DNA from: Treponema sp. UBA1798
GTDB lineage: Bacteria > Spirochaetota > Spirochaetia > Treponematales > Treponemataceae
NCBI GenBank assembly: GCA_002319875.1
Contig: DCFS01000259.1
Coordinates: 1,463 to 15,788 of the forward strand
Direction of reading: 5' to 3'
Length of the DNA stretch: 14,326 nt
The notes under the pieces were generated by a model. The model did no database searches and was not told the DNA's origin. It saw nothing but the letters and a program-made list of their open reading frames with translations. The stretch's first letter is position 1; each line of letters begins with the position of its first letter. This document shows, piece after piece, positions 7,218 to 14,326 of this stretch. Position numbers and translations under genes: made by a program.

Positions 7218-8168
7218 ATGTATATTCTTGTTGCAAAGCAGCTTTTGATTATGTCCCTTATCGCCATTATCAGTTTTATTTTTTCAAAATGGAAAAAAGC
7301 CGGAGAAGCCGAATCAAAGTACCTGAGTAATCTGCTTCTGTTTGTAATTTCGCCATGCCTTATTATTAACGCGTTCAATATAGATTACGATATGAATAAA
7401 ATCAAACAGACTTCTCTGGTTCTGATGATAGCCTTGTCCATACAGCTCATCCTCTCTGCTATAGCACATCTGTTCATTCACTCCAGAACAGATATAGGAA
7501 AGCAGCGGGATCCTATTGACAAGATGGCGATCGTATACTCGAATGCGGGATTTATCGGAATACCGTTAATCAACGGGGTATTCGGTCAGTCCGGTGTTTT
7601 TCTGCTTATGGGATATATTGTAATGTATAATATTTTTTTGTGGACACATGGTATTTACCTTATAACACATAAAATCAGTATAAAACAGATATTCCTCAAT
7701 GTTAATATTATTGCAATAATTGCAGGAATGACCTTATTTATTCTGCCGGGGAAGCTCCCGGATGCCATATCCCGGACAATCAAAATTATAGGGGATCTGA
7801 ATACTGCAGTTTCGATGATTTTACTGGGTATTCTTTTCGCGAATTTCAAAAAACCGGAAAAAGGAGAGAAAAGTCCTTCTTTCAGAATACTCGTAACAGT
7901 TGGTTTACGGTTAATCGTTGCCCCGCTTGTATTGCTGCTGTTTATGTGGATCGGCGAGCACTATATCTTTACCGGAACGGATATACGTAAAATCTTTATT
8001 ATACTTTTTATTGCCGCATCATGCCCGGTCGGTATGAGTGTCGCAAATTTTTCAGTACTATACGACAGAAAAAACGTTTCCTACGGCAGCCTTCTTGTTT
8101 CCATAACATCACTTTTCTGCGTTATTACTATCCCGTTACTGGTAAAACTTGCGGAAACAGTATTATAA
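7218..8168 (+). CDS. AEC (auxin efflux carrier) family transporter
   Basis: A 316-residue integral membrane protein, the usual size for bacterial AEC transporters, with about ten hydrophobic segments. Recognisable features are the SPCLIINAF segment (45-53), the family motif SNAGFIGIPL (108-117), and TAVSMILLGILFA (196-208) opening the second half. The family exports or exchanges small organic acids such as malate or malonate; the substrate cannot be predicted here. The ATG at 7218 is chosen because GGAG lies 7 bases upstream and the protein then starts at its first membrane helix. An upstream in-frame ATG at 7107 would add 37 hydrophilic residues, would precede the likely promoter, and has no ribosome site. 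It diverges from the 5'-nucleotidase gene and converges on the EamA gene with a 13-base gap. Confidence 0.88.
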   Translation: MYILVAKQLLIMSLIAIISFIFSKWKKAGEAESKYLSNLLLFVISPCLIINAFNIDYDMNKIKQTSLVLMIALSIQLILSAIAHLFIHSRTDIGKQRDPIDKMAIVYSNAGFIGIPLINGVFGQSGVFLLMGYIVMYNIFLWTHGIYLITHKISIKQIFLNVNIIAIIAGMTLFILPGKLPDAISRTIKIIGDLNTAVSMILLGILFANFKKPEKGEKSPSFRILVTVGLRLIVAPLVLLLFMWIGEHYIFTGTDIRKIFIILFIAASCPVGMSVANFSVLYDRKNVSYGSLLVSITSLFCVITIPLLVKLAETVL

Positions 8169-8181
8169 AACAGTTTGCCCA

Positions 8182-9138
8182 TCAATGCCCGGCCAGTTTT
8201 TTACCTTTCCACTCTGAAACAAAAAGGCCGGTAATAGTAAGCAGCGCACCGCCTTCCCCCATCAGTGTAACAGGTTCATGCAGTACAAAAAAAGCGAAAA
8301 CAATAGTTACAACGGGAATAAGATATAAACCTGCCGTAACGCGTACAGTTCCAAGATAACTGCAGGATAAGCTCCAGGCGGCAAAACAGAACGACGATGC
8401 AGCAAGTCCCAGAAACAACAAATTTATACAGTTAAGCGGATCAGAGAACCGTTCAAGATTTACTGCCGCAGACAGGTTCACTGCAATATTTCTGTCCGCT
8501 ATAAACCGGGGCCGGATACCTGTCAGTACAAGCGGAATCATAAAAAGAAGCGCATAGAAAAAAATTCTCCGCGTCGCCGGCAATGTTTTATAACCCAGTG
8601 CATTGATTTTGGATAAAAAGAGCGAATAAAAGCCCCACGAGACGGAAGCCGCCAGAGCAAGAAAATCCCCTCTCGGATTTAATTTAAGGACTGCCGTACC
8701 GTTAAAGCTTACAAAGGCAATACCGGTAATGGCGATGGCAAAGCCGGTAAAAAAGCGGATGTTTATATGTTTTTCACCAAGGAACAGTTGCGCAATAACG
8801 GCAGTAAAAATAGGGCATATTGAAACGATAATACTGACATTAGACGCAGATGTATATGATATGGCCATATTTTCCATAAACTGATACATCGTCACACCGA
8901 ACAATCCATCGGCTGCAAACAACAGTTCATGCTTTCGTTTGTACACCGGCATGCGGTGCGGATAAAGTATCCATAATCCAATGTAAGCCATACAGAACCG
9001 CACGATAAGTATTTCAAGAGCAGAAAATGAACGGAGAAGATATTTTGTGCATATAAATGTTATTCCCCAGACAAATATAGTAAACGCTGCAAGTATGACA
9101 CCTGCAGCAGTCCTTGTCCTGTTTCCATAATAATTCAT
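8182..9138 (-). CDS. EamA / DMT superfamily permease
   Basis: A 318-residue protein with about ten transmembrane segments arranged as two EamA repeats. Repeat 1 ends with NVSIIVSICPIFTAVIAQLFLGE (100-122). Repeat 2 has the matching AGLYLIPVVTIVFAFFVLHEPVT (269-291). Members are drug/metabolite exporters or amino-acid and nucleotide-precursor permeases; the substrate is not predictable. The loop between the two repeats (about 205-235) is longer than usual. The ATG at 9138 has no Shine-Dalgarno; an extended -10 TGTTATACT ends 7 bases before it, so the message is probably leaderless. It is monocistronic, convergent with the AEC gene and divergent from the Gx operon. Confidence 0.88.
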   Translation of the reverse strand: MNYYGNRTRTAAGVILAAFTIFVWGITFICTKYLLRSFSALEILIVRFCMAYIGLWILYPHRMPVYKRKHELLFAADGLFGVTMYQFMENMAISYTSASNVSIIVSICPIFTAVIAQLFLGEKHINIRFFTGFAIAITGIAFVSFNGTAVLKLNPRGDFLALAASVSWGFYSLFLSKINALGYKTLPATRRIFFYALLFMIPLVLTGIRPRFIADRNIAVNLSAAVNLERFSDPLNCINLLFLGLAASSFCFAAWSLSCSYLGTVRVTAGLYLIPVVTIVFAFFVLHEPVTLMGEGGALLTITGLFVSEWKGKKLAGH

Positions 9139-9145
9139 GTGGCAG

Positions 9146-9172
9146 AGTATAACATGAAGGTAAAAAAATCAA
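9146..9172 (-). promoter_or_regulatory. Extended -10 promoter of the EamA gene, probably leaderless
   Basis: On the minus strand TGTTATACT (hexamer 9146-9151) is an extended -10, with TTGATT (9167-9172) as a -35 at a short 15-base spacing. The hexamer ends 7 bases before the ATG at 9138, the same geometry as at the YchJ gene. No ribosome site lies between them. Confidence 0.5.
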
Positions 9173-9199
9173 CATCCCATTCATACGAATAAAACGGAT

Positions 9200-9228
9200 T
9201 TTACAGAATATGAAATACATGATACAAT
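9200..9228 (+). promoter_or_regulatory. Sigma70 promoter of the Gx-hrpB operon, probably leaderless
   Basis: TTTACA (9200-9205), a 17-base spacer, then TACAAT (9223-9228) preceded by TGA, making an extended -10. The hexamer ends 6 bases before the ATG at 9235. There is no purine-rich ribosome site at the proper distance, so transcription should start at or within a base or two of the start codon. Confidence 0.6.
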
Positions 9229-9234
9229 CCGGAC

Positions 9235-9804
9235 ATGTCTCAGGAAAACAGTAACCGGAATACTTACCTCATTTCTTTTTTCGCAGCACTTTGCATGTTT
9301 CTTTCTGCTGTTGAATATGCTATTCCCAAACCGCTGCCCTTCATGCGTATCGGACTTGCGAATCTGCCGATTCTGCTTTCCCTCCATAAAATGAATAAGC
9401 GCAGTACATTGCTTCTGATACTTCTTAAGATAGCAGGTCAGGGATTTATTTCCGGAACTTTTTTTTCCTATATATTCCTGTTTTCAGCAGGCGGTTCTTT
9501 TGCAAGTGGAATTGCAATGATAGCTGTATATGCACTGTTGGGTAAAACAAAACTTATTTCTTTCATAGGGTTAAGTCTTGCAGGATCTCTTGCAAATACA
9601 ACAGCCCAGCTGGTTCTGGCACGTTTTATACTATTCGGGCAGAATACCCGCTATATAGCTCCTGTTCTTCTTGTATCAGGACTTATAACCGGAGCCGGGC
9701 TCGGTATCTTTGCCAACATGTTTGTAAGCCGGTCGAAATGGTATGCATCGCTTCCTGATGCAGCCCCCTGCGGCTGTACTATATGCGGAGAAATAACAGG
9801 ATGA
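9235..9804 (+). CDS. Gx transporter family protein (heptaprenyl diphosphate synthase component I family)
   Basis: A 189-residue membrane protein with five or six hydrophobic segments. The motif MRIGLANLPILL (37-48) and the following GQGFISGTFFS (68-78) and SLAGSLANTTAQL (114-126) match the Gx transporter / Hpre_diP_synt_I family. Proteins of this family are annotated as component I of heptaprenyl diphosphate synthase, but their fold resembles ECF substrate-binding (S) components, so a small-molecule transport role is more likely. The C-terminal tail PCGCTICG (178-185) has three cysteines (C179, C181, C184), an unusual CxCxxC after the last helix. It is the first gene of a three-gene operon; its stop overlaps the next start as ATGA. 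No Shine-Dalgarno is present, and the -10 lies 6 bases before the ATG. Confidence 0.82.
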   Translation: MSQENSNRNTYLISFFAALCMFLSAVEYAIPKPLPFMRIGLANLPILLSLHKMNKRSTLLLILLKIAGQGFISGTFFSYIFLFSAGGSFASGIAMIAVYALLGKTKLISFIGLSLAGSLANTTAQLVLARFILFGQNTRYIAPVLLVSGLITGAGLGIFANMFVSRSKWYASLPDAAPCGCTICGEITG

Positions 9805-10322
9805 AGCTGCCTGCCGGTATTTCAAAACACACAATGTATTTCTTTAACGAGCGCATCAAACCGGAAATATTATTTATCGCAGCGATGGTTTGTTTCCCCA
9901 TATTCTTATTCCTGCCAAGTTCAGGTACAATATGGCTGGCCGCTGTACTTTTTTCTATTCTTACATTACTCAGACGGGGGAAAGTCAGTATAATGCCATC
10001 AGTTATTATTACGGCAGGCATAATAATATTTGCACTGCTTTCTCCTTATGGAAAAGTACTCGTTCATTTCGGATCTTTCAGAATTACCGAAGGAGCCCTC
10101 AAAAACGGATTGCATAAAAGTGGCATACTTATAGGTATGGTATTTTTGTCCCAGTTTGCCGTATCTTCAAAGCTTCATTTTCCGGGAAAATTCGGAATAT
10201 TTTTGAGTAAAACGTTCAGCATATTCGATGAGTTAACCGCAAAAAAGATTTCAATCAGACCCGGAAATATTATTTCTTCCATAGATGAACGTCTTACGGA
10301 AATCTGGTCTGAAGGAAAATGA
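9801..10322 (+). CDS. Small polytopic membrane protein, tentatively EcfT/CbiQ-like
   Basis: A 173-residue protein with hydrophobic segments at about residues 22-40, 42-56, 64-84 and 105-120, then a soluble tail. The stretch ITEGALKNGLHKSGILIGMV resembles the region before the last helices of ECF transporter T components (CbiQ/EcfT). The coupling-helix Ala-Arg-Gly motifs that grip the ATPases are not seen, and the protein is shorter than a typical EcfT (about 250). Partnership with the S-component-like Gx protein, whose stop it overlaps as ATGA (9801-9804), supports a membrane complex. The ATG at 9801 is preferred over 9783 because of the overlap and the GGAG at 9788. The gene itself is certain; the family assignment is not. 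It overlaps hrpB by ATGA at 10319-10322. Confidence 0.7.
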   Translation: MKLPAGISKHTMYFFNERIKPEILFIAAMVCFPIFLFLPSSGTIWLAAVLFSILTLLRRGKVSIMPSVIITAGIIIFALLSPYGKVLVHFGSFRITEGALKNGLHKSGILIGMVFLSQFAVSSKLHFPGKFGIFLSKTFSIFDELTAKKISIRPGNIISSIDERLTEIWSEGK

Positions 10323-12832
10323 ATCCGGGAATGGAAAAAGAAACTGCATCCCTTCCGATTACTCCATATCTTGACACCATATGCATGTCTTTAAAAACCT
10401 CACCATCGCATTTCCTTATACTGACTGCAGAAACAGGTGCAGGAAAATCAACAGGAATCCCTCCTGCCCTGCTTGATTACTTTCCAGGACATATCATCAT
10501 GCTTGAGCCGCGACGACTGGCTGTACTGGCAATAGCAAACCGGATTGCGCATTCTTTGGGAGAAAATCCCGGACAGACAGTCGGCTACCGTATGCATCTG
10601 GAATCATGTATATCAGGGCAGACAAGACTGGAAATAATAACAGAAGCGGTTCTTATCCGTAAACTTCAGGCAGATCCTCTGCTCGAAGACACAAATATTG
10701 TCATCCTGGATGAATTTCATGAACGATCCGGACATACCGATCTGGCACTCGCCTTTCTCAAAGAAACCATGCAGCTGCGCAACGATCTGTATGTAATCGT
10801 CATGTCAGCAACGATCGATACCGGGCAGCTGGCTGCCTATCTCGGTACGGATGCCGTACCGGCACCGGTCGTTACCGTTCCCGGCCGGCAATTCCCGGTG
10901 ACAATAGAATATGCCGGTACAATATCCCCCGTACAGGCAATCAGAAATGAACTCTCTCATCCTCACGCAAACGGTACCATACTGGTTTTCCTTCCGGGTA
11001 TAAAAGATATAGAATCTTGTGTTACAGAACTGAAAAATACACATACGGATGCGGATATATTGATATTGCACAGCTCCATAAGCTTTTCGGACCAGAAAAA
11101 GATACTGGATCCACCTGTTCAGGATAAAAAGCGCCGGATTATTCTGTCATCGGCTATAGCAGAAACATCCCTCAGTATTCCCGGGGTATCGGTAGTCATC
11201 GATTCCGGGCTTGCACGCATAAACCGTATGAATATCATCGCAGGGATGGAGCAGCTCGGTACTGAATATGAAAGCGTTTTTTCAGCAATACAGCGTACAG
11301 GCCGTGCAGGTCGTACAGGGCCGGGAGCGTGCATACGGCTATGGAATAAAACCGATGTACGTACAACCAGGACTCCACCGGAAATTTTAAGGACAGACCT
11401 TACTCAACTCGTTCTTGAATGTGCACAGTGGGGAGTATACGCCCCGGATAAACTGAAGTGGCTTGACACCCCTGCATCTGCTGCATGGAATAATGCAAAA
11501 GAACTGCTTATTACACTTGGATGCATAGACTACAATGATGCAGAAGAAAAATATCATATAACACCTCTGGGAAAGGCAACCCTGACCCTCGGATTACATC
11601 CCCGGCTTGCCTGTACAGTACTGGCAGGACTGCTTTACCGGAAATCAGATATGGCAGCGGATACGGCCGGTGCCATCGCGCAGTCTGTGTCCTGTGCGCT
11701 GCAATACAGCAGTTACAGAAATGCATCACCCGAAATCCGGAAAAAACTGGCAGACGATCTCAGCAGACGGGTAAAAGACTGTATTCCCATGCTCGCCGAT
11801 TATCTGTACCATAAAACAGTAAATACCATTCATGTTTCCGTAACGACAGGAATTCTGCTTTCCGGTTTCCCGGACAGGCTTGCACGGCTCAGAGAAAATA
11901 CAGGACTGTATCAGTTTCCTTCAGGACGGTTTGCCTCGCTGCCTGCCGCTATAAAGCAGAGCTCAAGCGGTTTTTCCGAATGGATAATAGCACCGGAAGC
12001 AGATGCCGGAGAACGGACCGGGAAAATATACAGTTTCGAAAATATATGTACTGCAGATGCGGAAAACTGGTTGAAAAACCGGGTGAAAAAGATAATAAAA
12101 ACTGAATTTGTTGAAGGAACGCGGAAACTCCGTAAAACGGAATATACCTGTTACGGAAAAATAATCCTGCTGACGAAAAAGCTTGAAACAGAAAGCGGAG
12201 ACACAGCCGAAGCAGTCTGTAACGCTGTAGAAACATACGGTATAAGCTGGCTTCCTCTGACTGATAAAACGAAAGATTTCCTGCTGCGCGTACAGTTTTA
12301 TATCCAGCAGACAAATTCCGGAAACCACACTTTTTACATAAAACCGGATCCGGACAGCCGGAATATAGAAGCACAGCGTATTCCCGATCCTTCAAATCTT
12401 GCAGAAAATGTCAGAGAATGGTTTTTACCGTTTCTTTCAAAGGATAATTCTATTACCGGGCAGATGGTATATGAAGCCCTGTACTGGTATTTTGACGGAA
12501 AAAACATCGACAGATGCGTTCCCTGCCAGTTAACCATTCCAAATGGAAAGACTTATAAGCTTTATTACGAAAAACGGACAAATACAGATAACAAACCGTA
12601 TGTACAACCTGTTCTTGAAATAATTATTCAACAGATTTTCGGCTGTTTTGAAACACCGCATATACTGGGCTGTCCGGTACTGCTCAAGTTGCTGTCACCT
12701 GCACGACGACCTCTCCAGATTACTGACGATCTTGCAGGTTTCTGGCAGAACACCTGGCCTGAAGTCTGCAGGGAAATGAAAGGGCGATATCCGAAGCACA
12801 ACTGGAATTACAGAACAACGGAAAAATGTTAA
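10319..12832 (+). CDS. hrpB: ATP-dependent RNA helicase HrpB (DEAH/RHA family)
   Basis: An 837-residue helicase with all core motifs: motif I AETGAGKST (37-45), Ia LEPRRLAV (62-69), II LDEFHERS (130-137), III MSATID (162-167), IV FLPGIKDIE (224-232), V SSAIAETSLSIPGVSVVIDSG (278-297, shown in part) and VI QRTGRAGRTGPG (325-336). A helicase-associated region follows (HPRLACTVLAG, about 424-434), then a long HrpB-specific C-terminal domain. The length is normal for HrpB. HrpA/HrpB proteins unwind structured RNA; the precise role of HrpB is poorly defined. The ATG at 10319 has AAGGA 2-6 bases upstream and overlaps the stop of the preceding membrane-protein gene as ATGA. Expression is thus tied to the Gx operon promoter at 9200-9228. 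Confidence 0.95.
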   Translation: MNPGMEKETASLPITPYLDTICMSLKTSPSHFLILTAETGAGKSTGIPPALLDYFPGHIIMLEPRRLAVLAIANRIAHSLGENPGQTVGYRMHLESCISGQTRLEIITEAVLIRKLQADPLLEDTNIVILDEFHERSGHTDLALAFLKETMQLRNDLYVIVMSATIDTGQLAAYLGTDAVPAPVVTVPGRQFPVTIEYAGTISPVQAIRNELSHPHANGTILVFLPGIKDIESCVTELKNTHTDADILILHSSISFSDQKKILDPPVQDKKRRIILSSAIAETSLSIPGVSVVIDSGLARINRMNIIAGMEQLGTEYESVFSAIQRTGRAGRTGPGACIRLWNKTDVRTTRTPPEILRTDLTQLVLECAQWGVYAPDKLKWLDTPASAAWNNAKELLITLGCIDYNDAEEKYHITPLGKATLTLGLHPRLACTVLAGLLYRKSDMAADTAGAIAQSVSCALQYSSYRNASPEIRKKLADDLSRRVKDCIPMLADYLYHKTVNTIHVSVTTGILLSGFPDRLARLRENTGLYQFPSGRFASLPAAIKQSSSGFSEWIIAPEADAGERTGKIYSFENICTADAENWLKNRVKKIIKTEFVEGTRKLRKTEYTCYGKIILLTKKLETESGDTAEAVCNAVETYGISWLPLTDKTKDFLLRVQFYIQQTNSGNHTFYIKPDPDSRNIEAQRIPDPSNLAENVREWFLPFLSKDNSITGQMVYEALYWYFDGKNIDRCVPCQLTIPNGKTYKLYYEKRTNTDNKPYVQPVLEIIIQQIFGCFETPHILGCPVLLKLLSPARRPLQITDDLAGFWQNTWPEVCREMKGRYPKHNWNYRTTEKC

Positions 12833-12848
12833 CGGCGAAAACAAACTA

Positions 12849-13328
12849 TTATATGGAATACAAATAACCATCACTTACATTCTGCCGTATCCGCTGTTCC
12901 AGTTTTTTTACTGCAATCCATACAGGGAAACACATTTTTTTGGGAAGCCTGTCTACAGAAAACCAGCGGATATTTTCGTATCCGGAACTGCACCTGTACC
13001 AGTTTTCAGCAACCATTCTTCCTGTCAGTTTACAAGAATAAACCGCAAACGAAAAAAATGGGAATCCGCAAGAGACAAGAGGAGTTCTTGAAAAATGAAA
13101 ACATTGATCTGAAAAAAAATCTCTGTTTCCATCCACGGTTTCATCCGCTGCTTTCCGGATTGCCGCCTGAAATAGTGGTTCTTCTTTATTTTGTACACTG
13201 ATAAATGAATTCCATTGCCCCGGATGTTTTATCATTCCGGAACAAAACCCCAGCAAAACCTCAATTCTATCGTTGTTATGTTTCCAGAACAGTATAGCCG
13301 ATACACAATATTTTTTTATTTTTTTCAT
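12849..13328 (-). CDS. Nudix-fold protein with degenerate catalytic box
   Basis: A 159-residue protein that follows the Nudix layout: a first strand CVSAILFWK, then EVLLGFCSG, HPGQW (35-39), the box region SVQNKEEPLFQAAIRKAADE (43-62), and a late NIRWFSVDRLPK (119-130) like the usual RWVxLDELP. Aligned without gaps to GX5EX7REUXEEXGU, E50 and R58 are kept. The leading G is S43, the first catalytic Glu is K59, the next is D62, E63 is kept, and the last G is V65. Activity is therefore doubtful, or the metal site differs. The ATG at 13328 is preferred (AGGG 7 bases upstream, family-like start); a GTG at 13364 would add 12 residues. It is convergent with hrpB and follows the BASS gene on the same strand after about 115 bases. 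Confidence 0.65.
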   Translation of the reverse strand: MKKIKKYCVSAILFWKHNNDRIEVLLGFCSGMIKHPGQWNSFISVQNKEEPLFQAAIRKAADETVDGNRDFFSDQCFHFSRTPLVSCGFPFFSFAVYSCKLTGRMVAENWYRCSSGYENIRWFSVDRLPKKMCFPVWIAVKKLEQRIRQNVSDGYLYSI

Positions 13329-13444
13329 TAAATACCCTGACCCTTTATCCGGATATATTAACACATTCTTCTGAAATAACAGGACCAGAGCATACGTTTT
13401 TAAAAGTTACTCCGATTTTAAGAACGCAACCTTATAATATCGTT
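13329..13444. other. Intergenic gap between the BASS and Nudix genes
   Basis: These 116 bases are AT-rich. On the minus strand GTTGC and GTAAC could pair weakly before TTTTAAAAA, but the stem is short and includes a G-U pair. No terminator or convincing promoter is visible, so the Nudix gene may be read through from the BASS gene. Confidence 0.4.
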
Positions 13445-14326
13445 TTATTTTTGTTCTCCCGCTGTGTGTTGCGCAAATATATTGGCCAATATTGCACCAG
13501 AAATATTATGCCATACGCTGAATACAGCTCCCGGGATAGTAGCAAGCGGATAGCGGGCAAAATGCAAAGCAGCCAGAGATGTTGCCAGTCCAGAATTCTG
13601 CATACCGACTTCAATGGATATTGCACGGCATTTTGTAGTATTTAATCGTAAAACTTTTCCTACGCCATAACCGGCAAGATAGCCGAAAACATTATGAAGA
13701 ATAACGACAACAATAATCAGCAGGCTGGAACCAAGGATCTTGGATGCACTGGCCGAAACTACCGATGCAACAATAGCAACTATTGCCAGTGTAGAAATAA
13801 GCGGCAAAATCCTGACAATATGTTGTGTAATCCTGTTAAAGAAATAATTGATGATAAATCCCAGAATAATTGGAACGAGAACAACCTGTATGATCGAAAT
13901 AAACATTGCATACATATTCACGTCGATACGCTGACCTGCATACAGCCACGTAAGAAACGGGGTAAGAAACGGCGCAAACAATGTAGACATAGCGGTCATA
14001 CCTACAGAAAGAGGTACATCACCTTTTGAAAGGAACGTCATCACGTTGGACGACGTACCTCCCGGACAGGTTCCCACGAGAATAACACCGATTGCAAGTT
14101 CAGGAGAAAGCCGGAACAGTTTTGTAAGTAAAAATGCCAGCAGAGGCATAATCGTAAACTGGGCTATAAAACCGATAATGATATCCTTCGGACGACTGAA
14201 TACAACTTTGAAATCATTAGGCTTAAGAGTAAGCCCCATACCGAACATGACAATACCAAGCAGCCAGGAAATCCAGCTGGTTTTAATCCAGTTACAGGTA
14301 AAAGGTTCAAACAATGCCAAAGCTGC
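13445..14326 (-). CDS. Bile acid:sodium symporter (BASS) family transporter, N-terminus cut by window edge
   Basis: The reading frame is open to the right edge, so the true start lies outside the window; a TTG near 14320 is not taken as the start. About 293 residues are present, nearly the whole family domain. Counting from that TTG, the motifs are GTCPGGTSSNVMTFLSKGD (83-101) and ISIEVGMQNSGLA (234-246). They match the discontinuous crossover helices of bacterial ASBT-type transporters, with E237, V238, M240 and Q241 at the positions that bind Na+ in those structures. Sodium-driven uptake of an organic anion such as a sterol-like acid, 2-keto acid or pantoate is the family role; the substrate is unknown. 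No clear terminator follows its stop. Confidence 0.9.
   Translation of the reverse strand, partial: AALALFEPFTCNWIKTSWISWLLGIVMFGMGLTLKPNDFKVVFSRPKDIIIGFIAQFTIMPLLAFLLTKLFRLSPELAIGVILVGTCPGGTSSNVMTFLSKGDVPLSVGMTAMSTLFAPFLTPFLTWLYAGQRIDVNMYAMFISIIQVVLVPIILGFIINYFFNRITQHIVRILPLISTLAIVAIVASVVSASASKILGSSLLIIVVVILHNVFGYLAGYGVGKVLRLNTTKCRAISIEVGMQNSGLATSLAALHFARYPLATIPGAVFSVWHNISGAILANIFAQHTAGEQK

Noticed and set aside
8169..8181. Bidirectional terminator between the convergent AEC and EamA genes
   Set aside because: The GCCC...GCCC pair near the gap is a direct, not inverted, repeat; no hairpin with a T-run could be found.
11949..12395. 148-codon minus-strand open frame inside hrpB
   Set aside because: Complement of the HrpB C-terminal domain; Phe/Tyr/Cys-rich translation is typical of an antisense frame, and a second shadow frame overlaps it.

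Overview
The window reads as ordinary chromosome of a spirochaete, most probably a Treponema or close relative. This placement is an inference from gene families and style, not from a marker gene. It rests on a spirochaete-type lipobox (LFAGC) on a 5'-nucleotidase lipoprotein, moderate GC with many ATA isoleucine codons, a two-domain TrkA/TrkH potassium system and a Gx transporter gene. There are no tRNA or rRNA genes, CRISPR arrays, insertion sequences or phage genes, and no intergenic gap exceeds about 170 bases.

Layout, left to right. Positions 1-1552 hold a minus-strand operon: a YchJ/SEC-C protein, then the 23S rRNA 2'-O-methyltransferase RlmB (62-base overlap), then a TauE/SafE permease cut by the window edge (ATGA overlap). 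Positions 1676-5284 hold a second minus-strand operon, trkA-trkH-metallo-beta-lactamase-fold hydrolase, with 2- and 19-base gaps. A strong rho-independent terminator at 5331-5368 separates it from the upstream minus-strand gene, a UshA-like 5'-nucleotidase lipoprotein (5448-7028) with its own near-consensus promoter. Diverging from that gene is an AEC-family transporter (7218-8168, plus), which converges on an EamA/DMT permease (8182-9138, minus). Diverging again is a plus-strand operon, Gx transporter - small EcfT-like membrane protein - HrpB helicase (9235-12832), joined by two ATGA stop/start overlaps. It converges on a degenerate Nudix protein (12849-13328, minus) and a bile-acid/sodium symporter family protein cut by the right edge.

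Functionally the window is rich in membrane transport: K+ uptake, AEC, EamA, BASS, TauE/SafE and a possible ECF-like pair. The rest is RNA-related (RlmB, HrpB) and hydrolases. TrkA and TrkH should form one potassium uptake system; the other genes do not form a single obvious pathway.

The most interesting non-coding pattern is that three genes (YchJ, EamA, Gx) have an extended -10 promoter ending only 6-7 bases before the ATG and no Shine-Dalgarno. This predicts leaderless mRNAs alongside neighbours that have good GGAGG sites. Other points worth a look are a hydrolase with two equally good starts that would give exported and cytoplasmic forms, a Nudix box whose catalytic glutamates are changed, and the Gx/EcfT-like pair without an ATPase.
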